Assembly: GCF_026191915.1 (NCBI RefSeq)
Contig: NZ_JAIMBY010000008.1
Span: 90,056 to 154,055 of the forward strand
DNA length: 64,000 bases
Source: Acidiphilium sp. PA
GTDB taxonomy: Bacteria > Pseudomonadota > Alphaproteobacteria > Acetobacterales > Acetobacteraceae
Direction of reading: 5' to 3'
Shown: one piece after another, positions 27,633 to 37,386 of the stretch
Layout: each line of letters opens with the position of its first letter
Position numbering within the stretch: the stretch's first letter is position 1
The notes under the pieces: generated by a model
What the model saw: only the letters and a program-made list of their open reading frames with translations
What the model was told of the DNA's origin: nothing
Databases searched by the model: none
Position numbers and translations under genes: made by a program

Positions 27633-28721
27633 ATGACACTCGACATGACGCATTTGTTAGAACCGATCGCAGCAGAGGCGCCCAGCGGCGTTGATCTGCG
27701 GGCCGATTATACGGCGCAATCGGTCTATTACCGGCTGCGGGACGCACGGTCGGACGCGCGGGCGGCCGAGCGGGCGGCCGATGCCGATACCGCGCTGGAA
27801 CCCGAGGTCGCGCAACATTGGCGTGTTGTCCTGCAATTGTCACAAACGGCGCTGGCGAAATCACATGATCTTGAAATTGCCGCCTGGCTGACCGAGGCTT
27901 TGGTGCGCGATGCCGGGCTTGCCGGGCTTGCCGATGGTGCCGCGCTGATCGCGGGGTATGCCGCGCGTTATTGGGAGAGCGTATTTCCGCTGCCGGATGA
28001 GGACGGCATGGAGATCCGCACCGCACCGATCGCGGGGCTCAACGGCGTGGGCGGCGATGGCACCCTGATCCAGCCGTTGCGCAAACTGCCGCTGTTCAAC
28101 ACGGCGGATGGCGCGCGGGTGTTGTTGTTCCAGTATCAACAGGCCGAGGAAACCGCAGGGCTCGGCGATGCCAAGCGCAAGGCGGCCCGCATTGCCGCGG
28201 GCGTCGCTGATTTCGCCAAGCTCGAGACCGAGGCGAGGGCGGTTGGGGTCGCGCATTTCACCACCCTTGCGCAGCAGGCGATTGCCGCACTGGCGGCGTG
28301 GCGCGACATGGCGCAGACGCTGGATGCGGCGGCCGGCGCCGATGCGCCGCCCGCGAGCCGGGTTGGTGAAATCCTCGAGCAGATCATCAACATCGCCAGG
28401 CGCTATGCGCCGCAGGCCGGTGCGCCGGTGGCGATTGAGGCAGGGCCCATCGTGGCGGAGGACGAACCCATGGAGACCGGTATGGCCGATGCACCCATCA
28501 CCCGCGGCGCCGTGCGGACAAGGGAAGACGCGCTCCGGCAGCTCACCGAGATCGCCGAATTTTTTCGCCGTACCGAGCCGCAATCACCGATCGCGCTAAC
28601 GCTGGACGAGGCGGTCCGGCGCGCCCGGCTGCCTTGGCCGCAACTGATCGAGGACATTCTGGCCGATGCCGCGGTGCGGCAGGCGATGCTGACGGCGCTG
28701 GGTATCAAACCGGCGGGGTAG
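27633..28721 (+). CDS. tssA: T6SS protein TssA (ImpA N-terminal type)
   Basis: 362 residues from ATG 27633; ATG 27645 (MTHLLEPIAAEAPSG) is equally fitting, and an upstream ATG at 27594 less so. The ImpA N-terminal domain is clear: LLEPIAAEAPSGVDLRADY, the HWRVVLQLSQTALAKSHDLE segment and ARYWESVFPLPDEDGMEIR. The C-terminal part has SREDALRQLTEIAEFFRRTEPQSP-type features near the end, and the family's PWPQLIEDILAD. TssA helps to prime baseplate and tail polymerisation. It stands alone in its direction, with clpV divergent upstream and an orphan gene convergent 17 nt downstream. Confidence 0.93.
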   Translation: MTLDMTHLLEPIAAEAPSGVDLRADYTAQSVYYRLRDARSDARAAERAADADTALEPEVAQHWRVVLQLSQTALAKSHDLEIAAWLTEALVRDAGLAGLADGAALIAGYAARYWESVFPLPDEDGMEIRTAPIAGLNGVGGDGTLIQPLRKLPLFNTADGARVLLFQYQQAEETAGLGDAKRKAARIAAGVADFAKLETEARAVGVAHFTTLAQQAIAALAAWRDMAQTLDAAAGADAPPASRVGEILEQIINIARRYAPQAGAPVAIEAGPIVAEDEPMETGMADAPITRGAVRTREDALRQLTEIAEFFRRTEPQSPIALTLDEAVRRARLPWPQLIEDILADAAVRQAMLTALGIKPAG

Positions 28722-28738
28722 CCGGGTGAACCGGCGTC

Positions 28739-29188
28739 CTATTTTTTGGTTTTGTGAACTGCCACTTTTTTTTTGGATTTTGGCAGATTGACCGTCGTTG
28801 TTACTGGTGCCGACTTGACGTAATAGGCTGCGGCGAGACTTTTGAAAAACGCCATATTGGCGAGACAGAACAGTCGAAGCTCTTCAAACTTGGTGTCACT
28901 CAGCTTGAGGCCCAGTGTGTTGAGGTCCTTGTTCTTGAGCCGGTTTTCATTGACAAACTCTACCGTGGTGAAATTCAATGTATCGAATTTTGTCACCAAC
29001 TTTTTTGATTTGTCATGTTCCTCCCCATTGCTCATCCGAATATAGATCGGGTTCCCGGTCTCATGCCCGCTATGCAGCTCGAAGATATAGTCGTCGGAGG
29101 TCTGGTGCTTCGCGATCTGGCTCGTCAGGTGACTATAATTGTTAGTCAGAAAAGGGTCGGTTGGCTCGCAGCGAAATAGATCCGGCAT
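28739..29188 (-). CDS. Orphan protein between tssA and tssC2
   Basis: 149 residues. I use the ATG at 29188 because GGAGG stands six bases upstream; the frame extends further. The protein starts MPDLFRCEPTDPFLTNNYSH and ends in a Lys-rich tail (LPKSKKKVAVHKTKK). A segment near residue 75, VEFVNENRLKNKDLNTLG, followed by LFCLANMAFFKSLAAAYYV, suggests a small alpha/beta or helical protein. No family recognised. The lower GC, basic tail and location inside a T6SS locus would fit an effector, an immunity protein or an adaptor. It is 143 nt downstream of tssC2 in the same direction. Confidence 0.7.
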   Translation of the reverse strand: MPDLFRCEPTDPFLTNNYSHLTSQIAKHQTSDDYIFELHSGHETGNPIYIRMSNGEEHDKSKKLVTKFDTLNFTTVEFVNENRLKNKDLNTLGLKLSDTKFEELRLFCLANMAFFKSLAAAYYVKSAPVTTTVNLPKSKKKVAVHKTKK

Positions 29189-29331
29189 CGTTACCCTCCA
29201 CCCGATGATTATTCCGATATAGATATCACGAGAAGCAGCGGTTGCCACTCAAAACCAGACCAATCAAAGTAACGTCTATTGAATAAGACGATGAAAGCAA
29301 AAAAATGAGAATGATGACGCTGTGACCACAA

Positions 29332-30822
29332 TCAGCCGGCTTGGGGTGCCGATAACTCTGTTACCAGGCGGAACGATGCGCTGATGTCATCGAGTTGGTA
29401 GTGCGGCTGGAGATGGATCGTGCAGCCGAACGAGCCGGGCTTGGTCGCGAGCTCGCGCACTTCCACCCGCGCATCGAGCAGCGGGTAGCGCGCCCGCGTT
29501 TCGGGTCCTGCGTCCTTGTTCGCGTTGGCGTAGCGGCGCAGCCAGGTGGTGAGCGCGCGCTCGATCTCGCCGGCGGTGCGGAACGCGCCGGTCATGTCGC
29601 GCCCCATCACCTTGATGAAATGCGCGAAGCGCGACACGCAGATCATGGTGTTGAACTGGGCGGAGAGCCGGGCATTGGCGTCCGCCACCTCGGCCCGCGG
29701 CCCGCTGTAGCGGCGGGGTGCCTGCAGGCTGCGCGCCGCGCCCAGCACGGTCTGGCCACCGAAGCCGAGGGAGGACAGCGCGAGCATGCCGGCATCGACC
29801 AGGGCGCGTTCCTGCGCGTCGGTCAGGGCGACCTCCGCCTCGAAACGGTCCTGCCCCTGCGCGGAATCGACCGAAAAGCGCGGCGCGGTGCCGATGGTGA
29901 TCAGCCCGCTGCCAGGCCAGTCCTGATTATAGCCGCGCATGTCGGCCGGCCAGTCGTAGGTCGCCATCGCGCGCGCCACGGTCATCGCGATCGCGTAGCC
30001 GGCGGCGAACCAGACGATGTCATCGCCCGTGGCGATCGTTTCGGTGTAGCAAAAGCCGCGCCGTGCCTCGGGGCGGTCCGCCCACGCCGGGCGGGCGCGC
30101 AGGCGCGGCAGCGCGAGGCCGACGAACCGCATATCCTCGCGCTGGGCCAGGTTGCGAAACCGCTGATGCTCGGGCCCCGTGAAAATGGCGGAAGGATTGG
30201 CGACGGCGGCCAATTCCTCCATCCGGTCGACGCCGAACAGCGCCGCGGCCGCGCCGAAAATCATCGGCGCGAAGGCGGCGGCGGCGATTGCCGAAAGGGC
30301 GGCGATTGCCGCCACGTCGTCCTGCGGCGCATCGGGCCCGGGCCGGTGGCGCACGTCGTAATCCATCACCAGCAGCCCGTAGGGTTCGCCGCCCGGCGTG
30401 CCGAATTCATCCTCGTAGATCCGGCGGAACAGCTGGCTCTGGTCGAACTCGGCGGCCCGCTCCAGATCGCGGCAGACCTCGCCCCAGGCGGCGTGCAGCA
30501 CGCGCAGCCGCACCCGTCCGCTCGCCTCGATGCGGCCGGCCAGCCAATGCAGCCCGCGCCATGATCCTTCGAGGCGCATCAGGCGTGGCGCGTGCAGAAT
30601 TGCATCGATCGCGGCGGCCAGCATCGCATCGATCATGGCGATGTCATGATCGAGCATCGCGGCCAGGCGGGTCGGATCGCGCAGGATCGCGGCGGTATCG
30701 AGCCCGAACCAGAGCGCGAGCGCGGGTGCCGCGGGCGCCGTTAGAAACCGCGCGAGGTCGCCCGCCCCGGCCTGATGCCGGTCGCCGAAGAAGCGACCGG
30801 CCAGCACGGTATCACGCAACAT
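29332..30822 (-). CDS. tssC2: Second T6SS sheath large subunit (TssC paralogue)
   Basis: 496 residues. Homologous to tssC1, keeping [18 protein letters not shown], the [20 protein letters not shown] block and PGGEPYGLLVMDYDVRH, then SRFAHFIKVMGRD and the C-terminal VRELATKPGSFGC. It is clearly diverged from TssC1, with more Ala in the middle. Two TssC-type genes are known in alphaproteobacterial T6SS such as Agrobacterium tssC40/tssC41. Which one forms the sheath with TssB cannot be read from sequence. It follows tssC1 after 26 nt. Confidence 0.93.
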   Translation of the reverse strand: MLRDTVLAGRFFGDRHQAGAGDLARFLTAPAAPALALWFGLDTAAILRDPTRLAAMLDHDIAMIDAMLAAAIDAILHAPRLMRLEGSWRGLHWLAGRIEASGRVRLRVLHAAWGEVCRDLERAAEFDQSQLFRRIYEDEFGTPGGEPYGLLVMDYDVRHRPGPDAPQDDVAAIAALSAIAAAAFAPMIFGAAAALFGVDRMEELAAVANPSAIFTGPEHQRFRNLAQREDMRFVGLALPRLRARPAWADRPEARRGFCYTETIATGDDIVWFAAGYAIAMTVARAMATYDWPADMRGYNQDWPGSGLITIGTAPRFSVDSAQGQDRFEAEVALTDAQERALVDAGMLALSSLGFGGQTVLGAARSLQAPRRYSGPRAEVADANARLSAQFNTMICVSRFAHFIKVMGRDMTGAFRTAGEIERALTTWLRRYANANKDAGPETRARYPLLDARVEVRELATKPGSFGCTIHLQPHYQLDDISASFRLVTELSAPQAG

Positions 30823-30848
30823 GCGAGATCAGGCCGCCAACGATCCGA

Positions 30849-32342
30849 TCAGGTCTTTTTCGGAATGTTGGCGACCATTCGCATCGAGGTGGTCAGTTCC
30901 TCCATCTGCAGCCAGGGCCGCAGATAGGCGATCGCGTTATAGGAGCCGGGCTTGCCGGGGATCTCCTTGACCTCGACCTTGGCTTCGCGCAGCGGATATT
31001 TCGCTTTCATATCCGGCCCGGCATCGGCATTGCCGTTCACGTAATTGCCGATCCAGCGGTTCAGCCAGTTCTCGCAATCCTTGGCTTCCATGAAGGAGCC
31101 GATCTTGTCGCGCGCCATCACCTTCAGGAAATGCGCGAAGCGCGACGAGGCCATGATATAGGGCAGGCGCGCGGAAATCGCGGCATTGGCGGTCGCATCC
31201 GGCCGGTCGTATTTTTTTGCCTTCTGTGCCGATTGTGCGCCGAAAAACACGGCGTAATCGGTGTTCTTGTAGTGGCAGAGCGGCAGGAAGCCGAGATTCG
31301 ACAGCTCGAACTCGCGCCGGTCGGTGATGCCGATCTCGGTCGGGCATTTCGCATCCATGTCGCCATCGTCGGATTGGAACACGTGGAACGGCAGGTTCTC
31401 CACCTTGCCGCCCCCCTCGGCGCCGCGGATCGCGACACAGAAGCCCGAGCTCGCAAAGCTCGCGGTCAGGCGCTCGCCCATCATGTAGGCGGCGTTCATC
31501 CAGCAATAATCATGATGATCCATCGATTGCGCGGCGCCGGCGGCGTTGAACGGCGCCTCTTCGTAGTTGAAGGTCTCGACCGGTGCGGTCGCGGCACCGT
31601 AGGGCACCCGTGCGAGCGTGCGCGGCATGACCAGCGAGACGAAGCGTGCGTCCTCGGTCTCGCGAAAGCCGCGCCATTTGGCGTATTCGGCGGTCTCGAA
31701 AATCTTTGCGAGGTCGCGCGGTTTGGACAATTCGGTCCAGTCCGAAAACCCGAACATGCCCGCACCCGCCGCCGAGATGAACGGCGCGAACGACGCCGCG
31801 GCCACGTTGGAGATCAGCCGTAGACTTTCGATGTCGTCGGGGTGGTTGGTCCATTCGTAATCACCGATCAGCGCGCCGTAGGGCTCACCGCCCGGTGTGC
31901 CGAATTCGTTTTCGTAGATCTTCTTGAACAGCTGGCTCTGGTCGAACTCCACCGCCTTGGTCAGGTCGCGGTTGAGCTCGCGCTTTGTCATGTTGATCAC
32001 TTTGATCTTGAGCGATGTGCCGGTCTCGGAGTTCATCACCAGATGATGGAGCCCGCGCCAGCTGCCTTCGAGCTGCAGGAATCGCGCGTCGTGCATGATT
32101 TCGTTGAGCTGGGTCGACATGCGCCGGTCGATCGCGGCAATCGCGCGGTCGATCGTGCGGGTCAGATTTTTGTCGAACGTGACCGTGCCGGACAGCGCTT
32201 CCTGCACCAGCGTCTTGACGAGGTCCTGCGCCCGGTCGGGTTCGGTCTGCTTGGTCGCGCCGACCACCTGGTCGAGCAGGCTGACCTGTTCGGTCGCGGT
32301 GGCGGTGGTGCCTGCGGCGGCTTCGGATTGCGTGCCTGACAT
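30849..32342 (-). CDS. tssC: T6SS sheath large subunit TssC
   Basis: 497 residues. Canonical features: [58 protein letters not shown], the central [20 protein letters not shown] region and the C-terminal [19 protein letters not shown] plus [20 protein letters not shown]. It forms the contractile sheath with TssB, whose gene ends two bases before it. Confidence 0.97.
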   Translation of the reverse strand: MSGTQSEAAAGTTATATEQVSLLDQVVGATKQTEPDRAQDLVKTLVQEALSGTVTFDKNLTRTIDRAIAAIDRRMSTQLNEIMHDARFLQLEGSWRGLHHLVMNSETGTSLKIKVINMTKRELNRDLTKAVEFDQSQLFKKIYENEFGTPGGEPYGALIGDYEWTNHPDDIESLRLISNVAAASFAPFISAAGAGMFGFSDWTELSKPRDLAKIFETAEYAKWRGFRETEDARFVSLVMPRTLARVPYGAATAPVETFNYEEAPFNAAGAAQSMDHHDYCWMNAAYMMGERLTASFASSGFCVAIRGAEGGGKVENLPFHVFQSDDGDMDAKCPTEIGITDRREFELSNLGFLPLCHYKNTDYAVFFGAQSAQKAKKYDRPDATANAAISARLPYIMASSRFAHFLKVMARDKIGSFMEAKDCENWLNRWIGNYVNGNADAGPDMKAKYPLREAKVEVKEIPGKPGSYNAIAYLRPWLQMEELTTSMRMVANIPKKT

Positions 32343-32344
32343 GA

Positions 32345-32857
32345 TCAGCCCTCCTTGCCGGCGCCGAGGCCGAGTTCGCCCGACAGGGCCTTGAGCTCGC
32401 TGTCGTTCTGCAAAACCTGCTCAAGTAACGATTCCAGTTGTTCCGAACGATCCGCCTTGCTCATCAGGTCGCGCAGCTTGTTGCGGGTCTCGAGCAGCGC
32501 CTTCAAGGCCGGCACCTGCTCCACCACCCGTTCGGGATCGAAATCCTCGATACTGTTGAACTTCAGGTCAACGGCCATCTGGCTGCCGTCGTCGGCGAGC
32601 GTGTTATCGACCTTGAGCTTCAGCCCCGGTGCCATGCGGGCCATCACGTCGTTGAAATTGTCGCGATCGATCTGGATGAATTTGCGCTCGGCCAGCGGTT
32701 TGAGCGGCTGGGTCGGATCGCCGGAAAAATCGCCGAGCACGCCCATGACGAACGGCAGTTCCCGCACGATCTGCGCGCCCTCCGTCTCGACGTCATAGGT
32801 GATGTGTACCCGCGGTTTGCGCACGCGGTTGAGTTTTTCATGAATGCTGCCGCTCAT
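32345..32857 (-). CDS. tssB: T6SS sheath small subunit TssB
   Basis: 170 residues. The start [20 protein letters not shown] is the family signature, followed by [16 protein letters not shown] and [26 protein letters not shown] lies seven bases upstream of the ATG. First gene of the minus operon tssB-tssC1-tssC2. Confidence 0.97.
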   Translation of the reverse strand: MSGSIHEKLNRVRKPRVHITYDVETEGAQIVRELPFVMGVLGDFSGDPTQPLKPLAERKFIQIDRDNFNDVMARMAPGLKLKVDNTLADDGSQMAVDLKFNSIEDFDPERVVEQVPALKALLETRNKLRDLMSKADRSEQLESLLEQVLQNDSELKALSGELGLGAGKEG

Positions 32858-33145
32858 TGTCCGGTTCTCCCAAAAACGTCGAAAATCGCTGCAAGATCGT
32901 CCGATGCAAAAACGCTGGTCATAGTCCTGGCATAGCTCTGGCTGGGCGACCGGCGACGTTCATCGTCGCAAAATCGACCCTCGGTTGCAATGTTAGCCTG
33001 TCCTGGCCGGGGCGTAAACAAACTCGTTGTTTCGTCATAAAAATAAATACGATCGTTATTGCGCCCGATGGTAACAGGCCATTGCGCGTCCAGCGCCGTT
33101 TCAATACTAATCGCTGCAACGTCAAAGATGCCGGGAGGGTGAGCC
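32858..33145. promoter_or_regulatory. Divergent promoter region of tssB and tagJ operons
   Basis: 288 nt, with an AT-rich centre (about 33010-33060) that suggests promoters. For tagJ a weak TTGCGC (33083), 17 nt, then TACTAA (33106) could serve as -35 and -10. I could not find a convincing sigma-54 site; the best GG/GC pair near 32928 has the wrong spacing. A short palindrome GCGAC-N7-GTCGC lies at about 32953. Confidence 0.35.
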
Positions 33146-33985
33146 ATGCCGAGCGACCAGACTGCGACCCCGATCAATGCCACATCCTCCGCCCCCGGCA
33201 GCGCCGGTGCCGCGTTTCGCGCGGGCAACCTCGATACCGCGGTCGCCGCCGCCACCGCCGCGGTGAAGGCCAGGCCGACCGATGTCGCCGCGCGTATCCT
33301 GCTGGTCGAAATGCTGGTGTTCGCCGGCAATTTCGAACGCGCCGATGTGCTGCTCGATGCGGCCGGCCAGCTCGACCCGGCCGCCGCGCTCATGGTCGCC
33401 GAGTTCCGTCAGCTGCTGCGCGGCGAAGTGGCCCGCCGGCAATTGTACCGCGATGGCCGGGTGCCCGAGTTTCTGGGTGAGCCGGGCCCGGTCGAACAAT
33501 TCCTGCTCGCATCGCTGGTCGCCCAGCGAGCCGGTGATCTGCCGGCGGCGCGTGAGGCCGCGGCCGCCGCCGAAGCCGCGCGCACCGCGCGTCCCGGCAC
33601 GGCGGACGGCGCGGCGTTCGCGGATTTTCGCGATGCGAGCGATACCACGGCGGGGGTTCTGGAGGTTCTGACCACGACCGGTAAATACTTCTGGGTGCCG
33701 ATTTCGCGTGTGACGGAAATCACCTTTCACAAACCCGTCCGGCCGCGCGACCTGATCTGGCGGCGCGCGAGCCTTGCCGTCGAGGCCGGGCCGGATGGCG
33801 ATGTCTATATCCCCGCCATTTATGCCGTGACCGGCGACCCGCCGGGCGATGCGTACCGCCTCGGCCGCGCGACCGACTGGCAGGACCAGGGCGGTCTGGT
33901 CACCGGCATCGGCCAGCGCGAATTCCTGGTCGGCGACGATGCCATGCCGATCATGGATCTCGGCACGCTCGTTTTCGCATCATGA
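33146..33985 (+). CDS. tagJ: T6SS accessory protein TagJ (ImpE family)
   Basis: 279 residues. TPR-like N-terminal half (FRAGNLDTAVAAATAAVKARP, VLLDAAGQLDPAAAL) followed by the ImpE-type domain with TTGKYFWVPISRVTEITFHK, RPRDLIWRRASL and IPAIYAV, ending FLVGDDAMPIMDLGTLVF. In P. aeruginosa TagJ binds the sheath protein TssB and ClpV. Strong GGGAGG eight bases before the ATG. The stop overlaps the start of tssE by four bases. Members with TagJ form a distinct T6SS clade. Confidence 0.94.
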   Translation: MPSDQTATPINATSSAPGSAGAAFRAGNLDTAVAAATAAVKARPTDVAARILLVEMLVFAGNFERADVLLDAAGQLDPAAALMVAEFRQLLRGEVARRQLYRDGRVPEFLGEPGPVEQFLLASLVAQRAGDLPAAREAAAAAEAARTARPGTADGAAFADFRDASDTTAGVLEVLTTTGKYFWVPISRVTEITFHKPVRPRDLIWRRASLAVEAGPDGDVYIPAIYAVTGDPPGDAYRLGRATDWQDQGGLVTGIGQREFLVGDDAMPIMDLGTLVFAS

Positions 33986-34500
33986 GCCAGACGCCGTTCA
34001 ACGACCGCGTGCGCGATGCCGGCGCGCGCGTGCAGCTCTCGCCGCTCGACCGTCTGTTCGACGATGCGCCGGAGCGCGACCGCGACCTGCCGCTTTCGCC
34101 CGGCGAAGCCATGACCGTGCTGCGCCGTTCGGTCCGGCGCGATCTCGAAGCGCTGTTGAACGCCAAGCGCCGCTGGCGCAGCCTGCCCGGCAAGCTGAGC
34201 GAGCTGCCGGCCTCGGTCGCGGGCTATGGCCTGCCCGACTATACTTCGGGCAGCATGGCCGATCCCGGTGCCCGCGAAGCGTTCCGCGCCGAGGTGGAAC
34301 GCACCATCAAAACCTTCGAGCCGCGGTTCGCCCAGGTCGCGGTCGTGCTGGTCAAGGCGGAAAACCCGCTCGATCCCACACTGCACATGCGGATCGACGG
34401 GCTGCTGCACGCCGAACCCGCGCCGGAGCCGATCAGTTTCAACACGATCGTCGATGCCACCTCGGCTGAGATCGAAGTCAAGGGCGAGCGCTTTGTCTGA
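33982..34500 (+). CDS. tssE: T6SS baseplate protein TssE (gp25-like)
   Basis: 172 residues. The gp25-like lysozyme-fold domain is seen from SLDRLFDD-type sequence near 20, with LRRSVRRDLEALLNAKRRW, then LPASVAGYGLPDYTSGSM and a C-terminal HMRIDGLLHAEPAPEPISF strand pair. It overlaps tagJ by four bases at its start and tssF by eight bases at its end. Confidence 0.94.
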   Translation: MSQTPFNDRVRDAGARVQLSPLDRLFDDAPERDRDLPLSPGEAMTVLRRSVRRDLEALLNAKRRWRSLPGKLSELPASVAGYGLPDYTSGSMADPGAREAFRAEVERTIKTFEPRFAQVAVVLVKAENPLDPTLHMRIDGLLHAEPAPEPISFNTIVDATSAEIEVKGERFV

Positions 34501-36310
34501 CAGCCTGCTGCCCTATTTCAATCGCGAACTGCTGGCGATCCGCAAGCTCGCCGCCGAATTCGCAGATACCCACCCTAAAATCGCCGGCCGCCTGCGCCTG
34601 TCGCCCGACGCGGTCGATGATCCGCATGTTGCCCGCCTGCTCGATGGCGTCGCTTTCCTGTCGGCGCGTGTCCATAAACGGCTCGACGATGAATTCCCCG
34701 AACTGACCGATGCGCTGCTCGGCGCGCTCTACCCCGGTTTTCTCGCCCCGATCCCGGCCTGCGCCATCGCCCAGTTCGAGTGCAAGCCCGATCTGCAGGC
34801 CAATGTCCGGCTCGATGCCGGATTCACTCTGGAGTCCGAACGCGTGCGCGGCCAGGCCTGCCGGTTTCAGACCGCCTATCCCGTCTCGCTCTGGCCGATC
34901 CGCATCGAACAGGTCCGCCTGGCCGGGCAACCCTTCGTCGCGCCGGCCAACCCGCTTGCGCCCGGCGCCGCCTCGGTCCTGCGGATCGTGCTCGGCACGC
35001 TGGCGCCCGACATGAGCTTCGCCAAACTCGGGGTCGACCGGCTGCGGCTCTATCTGCGCGGCGGCCAGGCGATCGCGCCGCATGTGTATGAGCTGCTCGC
35101 CGCCCACACCATCGGCGTCGCCCTCGCGGTCAGCCCGGGCGACCCCAACCCCGTGCTGCTCGGGCGCGACGCCGTCATCCCGGTCGGCTTTGGTGAGGAC
35201 GAAGCCCTGCTGCCCTGGCCCGCGCGCGGCTTTACCGGGTTTCGGCTGCTGGCCGAATATTTCGCGTTCTCCGAGAAATTCATGTTCATCGATCTCGATG
35301 GGCTGGACCGCAAGACCCTCGCCCTCGCGGGCAACCGGCTCGAGATTTTCATCTACCTCGACCGCGCCGCCATCGAGCTCGAGCGCGCGGTCAGTGCGGA
35401 ACACGTCGCACTCGGCTGCGCGCCGGTGGTGAATATTTTCCCCCAGCATTGCGAACCGATCCGCCTCGACCAGACCGATACCGAATACCGCGTCGTGCCG
35501 GATGCCCGCCGCGCCACCGGCATGGAAATCTGGGGCATCACGGCGGTGCGCGAGACCGATCGCGCCGGCAACACCAGGGCCTGGCAACCGTTCTACCGCG
35601 CCGGACAGGGCGGCCCGGATACGCCGGGCGGCTATTACATCGAGGCGCGCCGCCCCGCCGCCGCCACGCTCGGCGGCACCGAAACCTTTCTTGCCCCCTT
35701 CGCGCCGGATTTCGATCCCGCCGCCCCGGCCGATACCGTGCTCTCGGTCGATGCGCTGTGCGTCAACCGCGACCTGCCCGCCGCCCTGCCGTTCGGCGGT
35801 GGCCACCCCCATCTCACGCCGGTCTCGCCGCACGACGGCATCGCCCGCATCGCCTGCCTCACCCCGCCCGGGGCCACGCTGCGGCCGCGCCTTGCCGAAC
35901 GCGGTGCGTGGCGGCTGATCTCGCATCTCTCGCTCGGCCATCTCTCGGTGGTCGGCGGTCCTGACGGGGCCGCGGCGCTGCGCGACGTGCTCCGCCTGTA
36001 CGACCGCGCCGAAACCGCCGAAACCCGCGCCGCGATCGAGGCGCTGATCGGCGTCTCGGCCAAACCCGGCACCGCGCGCCTGCCCGGCGGGCGGCTGGGC
36101 AGCTTCTGCCGCGGGCTCGACGTGGCCCTGGAGTTCGACCCGAAACCCTATCAGGAAAACGGCCTGTTCCTGCTCGGCGCCGTGCTCGAACGCTTCCTCG
36201 CCCTGCACGGCACGATCAATTCCTTCGTGCGCACCACGCTGCGCCTGCGTGGACGCGTCGATCCGGCCATGCGCTTTCCGCCGCGCGCCGGCCACCGGAC
36301 CCTGCTGTGA
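34493..36310 (+). CDS. tssF: T6SS baseplate protein TssF
   Basis: 605 residues when started at the TTG at 34493, which lies inside the end of tssE and is followed by SDSLLPYFNRELLAIRKLAA, the family's normal N-terminus. AGGGCGAG stands just upstream. An unbroken frame continues back into tssE but would add non-homologous residues. Further features: LRLSPDAVDDPHVARLLDGV, DDEFPELTDALLGALYPGF and the later PFYRAGQGGPDTPGGYYIEA. TssF with TssG and TssK forms the baseplate wedge. The rare TTG start inside an overlap suggests translational coupling to tssE. Confidence 0.93.
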   Translation: MSDSLLPYFNRELLAIRKLAAEFADTHPKIAGRLRLSPDAVDDPHVARLLDGVAFLSARVHKRLDDEFPELTDALLGALYPGFLAPIPACAIAQFECKPDLQANVRLDAGFTLESERVRGQACRFQTAYPVSLWPIRIEQVRLAGQPFVAPANPLAPGAASVLRIVLGTLAPDMSFAKLGVDRLRLYLRGGQAIAPHVYELLAAHTIGVALAVSPGDPNPVLLGRDAVIPVGFGEDEALLPWPARGFTGFRLLAEYFAFSEKFMFIDLDGLDRKTLALAGNRLEIFIYLDRAAIELERAVSAEHVALGCAPVVNIFPQHCEPIRLDQTDTEYRVVPDARRATGMEIWGITAVRETDRAGNTRAWQPFYRAGQGGPDTPGGYYIEARRPAAATLGGTETFLAPFAPDFDPAAPADTVLSVDALCVNRDLPAALPFGGGHPHLTPVSPHDGIARIACLTPPGATLRPRLAERGAWRLISHLSLGHLSVVGGPDGAAALRDVLRLYDRAETAETRAAIEALIGVSAKPGTARLPGGRLGSFCRGLDVALEFDPKPYQENGLFLLGAVLERFLALHGTINSFVRTTLRLRGRVDPAMRFPPRAGHRTLL

Positions 36311-37386
36311 ACCCGCCCCGCACAGCCGAGGGCGCGCTCGCCCGGCTGGCCCGCGCGCCGGCGAAATTCCGCCTCGGCGCCGCCATCCGCCTGCTCTGGC
36401 TGGCCACCGGCCGGCGCGATGTGGGCGAGGCGATCGCCTTTTCCGCCCCCACCACCCTCGCGCACCCGACCGCCGAGGTCGATCACGCAAGCGTGCCGCA
36501 GGCCGGCCGCGCGATGCTTGCCACCAGGCTGATCGGCCTGGTCGGCGTGTCCAGCCCGCTGCCGCGCTGGTATACCGCGCTGATCGCCCAGGCGACCCGC
36601 GCCCGCTCGGCCGCGATGGCCGATTTCGTGGCGATGCTGGCCCAGCGCCTGATCGCCGGCTTCGCCACGGCGGGCACCAAATATCGCCCGCACCTTGCCG
36701 CGGAGCTTGCCCACCATACCGGCCATGCCGATGCGGGCACCGCGGCCGATCCCGCCGGGGCGGTCCTGCTGGCGCTGACCGGCTTCAACACGAGCCACCT
36801 GATCGATCGGCTCGCGGTGGGTGCGATGCCGATCCAGCACTACGCCGGTTTCTTTGCGAGCCGCCCGCGCTCGGCGGACCGGCTGCGCGCCCTGCTGTCG
36901 GACTGGCTGGAACGCGACGTCACGATCGAGGAATTCGCCGGTGCCTGGCTCCGCCTCGACGCCGACAGCCAGAGCCGCATGCCGCGCGGCCGGATACCCG
37001 GCCAGTTCAACCGCCTCGGGCGCGACTGCGCCGCCGGTGCGCGCGCATTCGATCCGCAGGCCCGCTTCATCATCCGGATCGGCCCGCTCGCGCATGAGGC
37101 GTTCGAGGACCTGCTGCCCGATCGCCCGCGGCTGCATCATCTGGTCTCGATGGTGCGCGCCTATGTCGGCATGGAGGTCGATTTCGCGGTCAATCTGGTG
37201 CTCGATCCCGGCGCGATTCCCCGCGCCCGGCTCGGCGGCACCACCGCCCCCCGCCTGTCCTGGACCGGCTGGCTGCCGATCGCCACCCCGGGCCTTACCG
37301 GGCGTGCCCGCGCCGATCAGGCGCTGTTCAACGCCACCACGATCGAGGCGCTGCGCATCCCGCGCCTGAGCGGCGGTGTGCCATGA
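36307..37386 (+). CDS. tssG: T6SS baseplate protein TssG
   Basis: 359 residues from a GTG overlapping the tssF stop. TssG features: RLARAPAKFRLGAAIRLLWL at the start, then STNTSHLIDRL-like GFNTSHLIDRLAVG, MPIQHYAGFFASRPRSADRL and FIIRIGPLAHEAFEDLLPDR. It lies in the wedge with TssF. The last bases overlap the following methyltransferase start by four, so this gene and the next are translationally coupled. Confidence 0.93.
   Translation: MNPPRTAEGALARLARAPAKFRLGAAIRLLWLATGRRDVGEAIAFSAPTTLAHPTAEVDHASVPQAGRAMLATRLIGLVGVSSPLPRWYTALIAQATRARSAAMADFVAMLAQRLIAGFATAGTKYRPHLAAELAHHTGHADAGTAADPAGAVLLALTGFNTSHLIDRLAVGAMPIQHYAGFFASRPRSADRLRALLSDWLERDVTIEEFAGAWLRLDADSQSRMPRGRIPGQFNRLGRDCAAGARAFDPQARFIIRIGPLAHEAFEDLLPDRPRLHHLVSMVRAYVGMEVDFAVNLVLDPGAIPRARLGGTTAPRLSWTGWLPIATPGLTGRARADQALFNATTIEALRIPRLSGGVP

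Noticed and set aside
32920..32950. Possible sigma-54 promoter before tssB
   Set aside because: The GG and GC elements (TGGCAT and TGGC) are one base off the required spacing.
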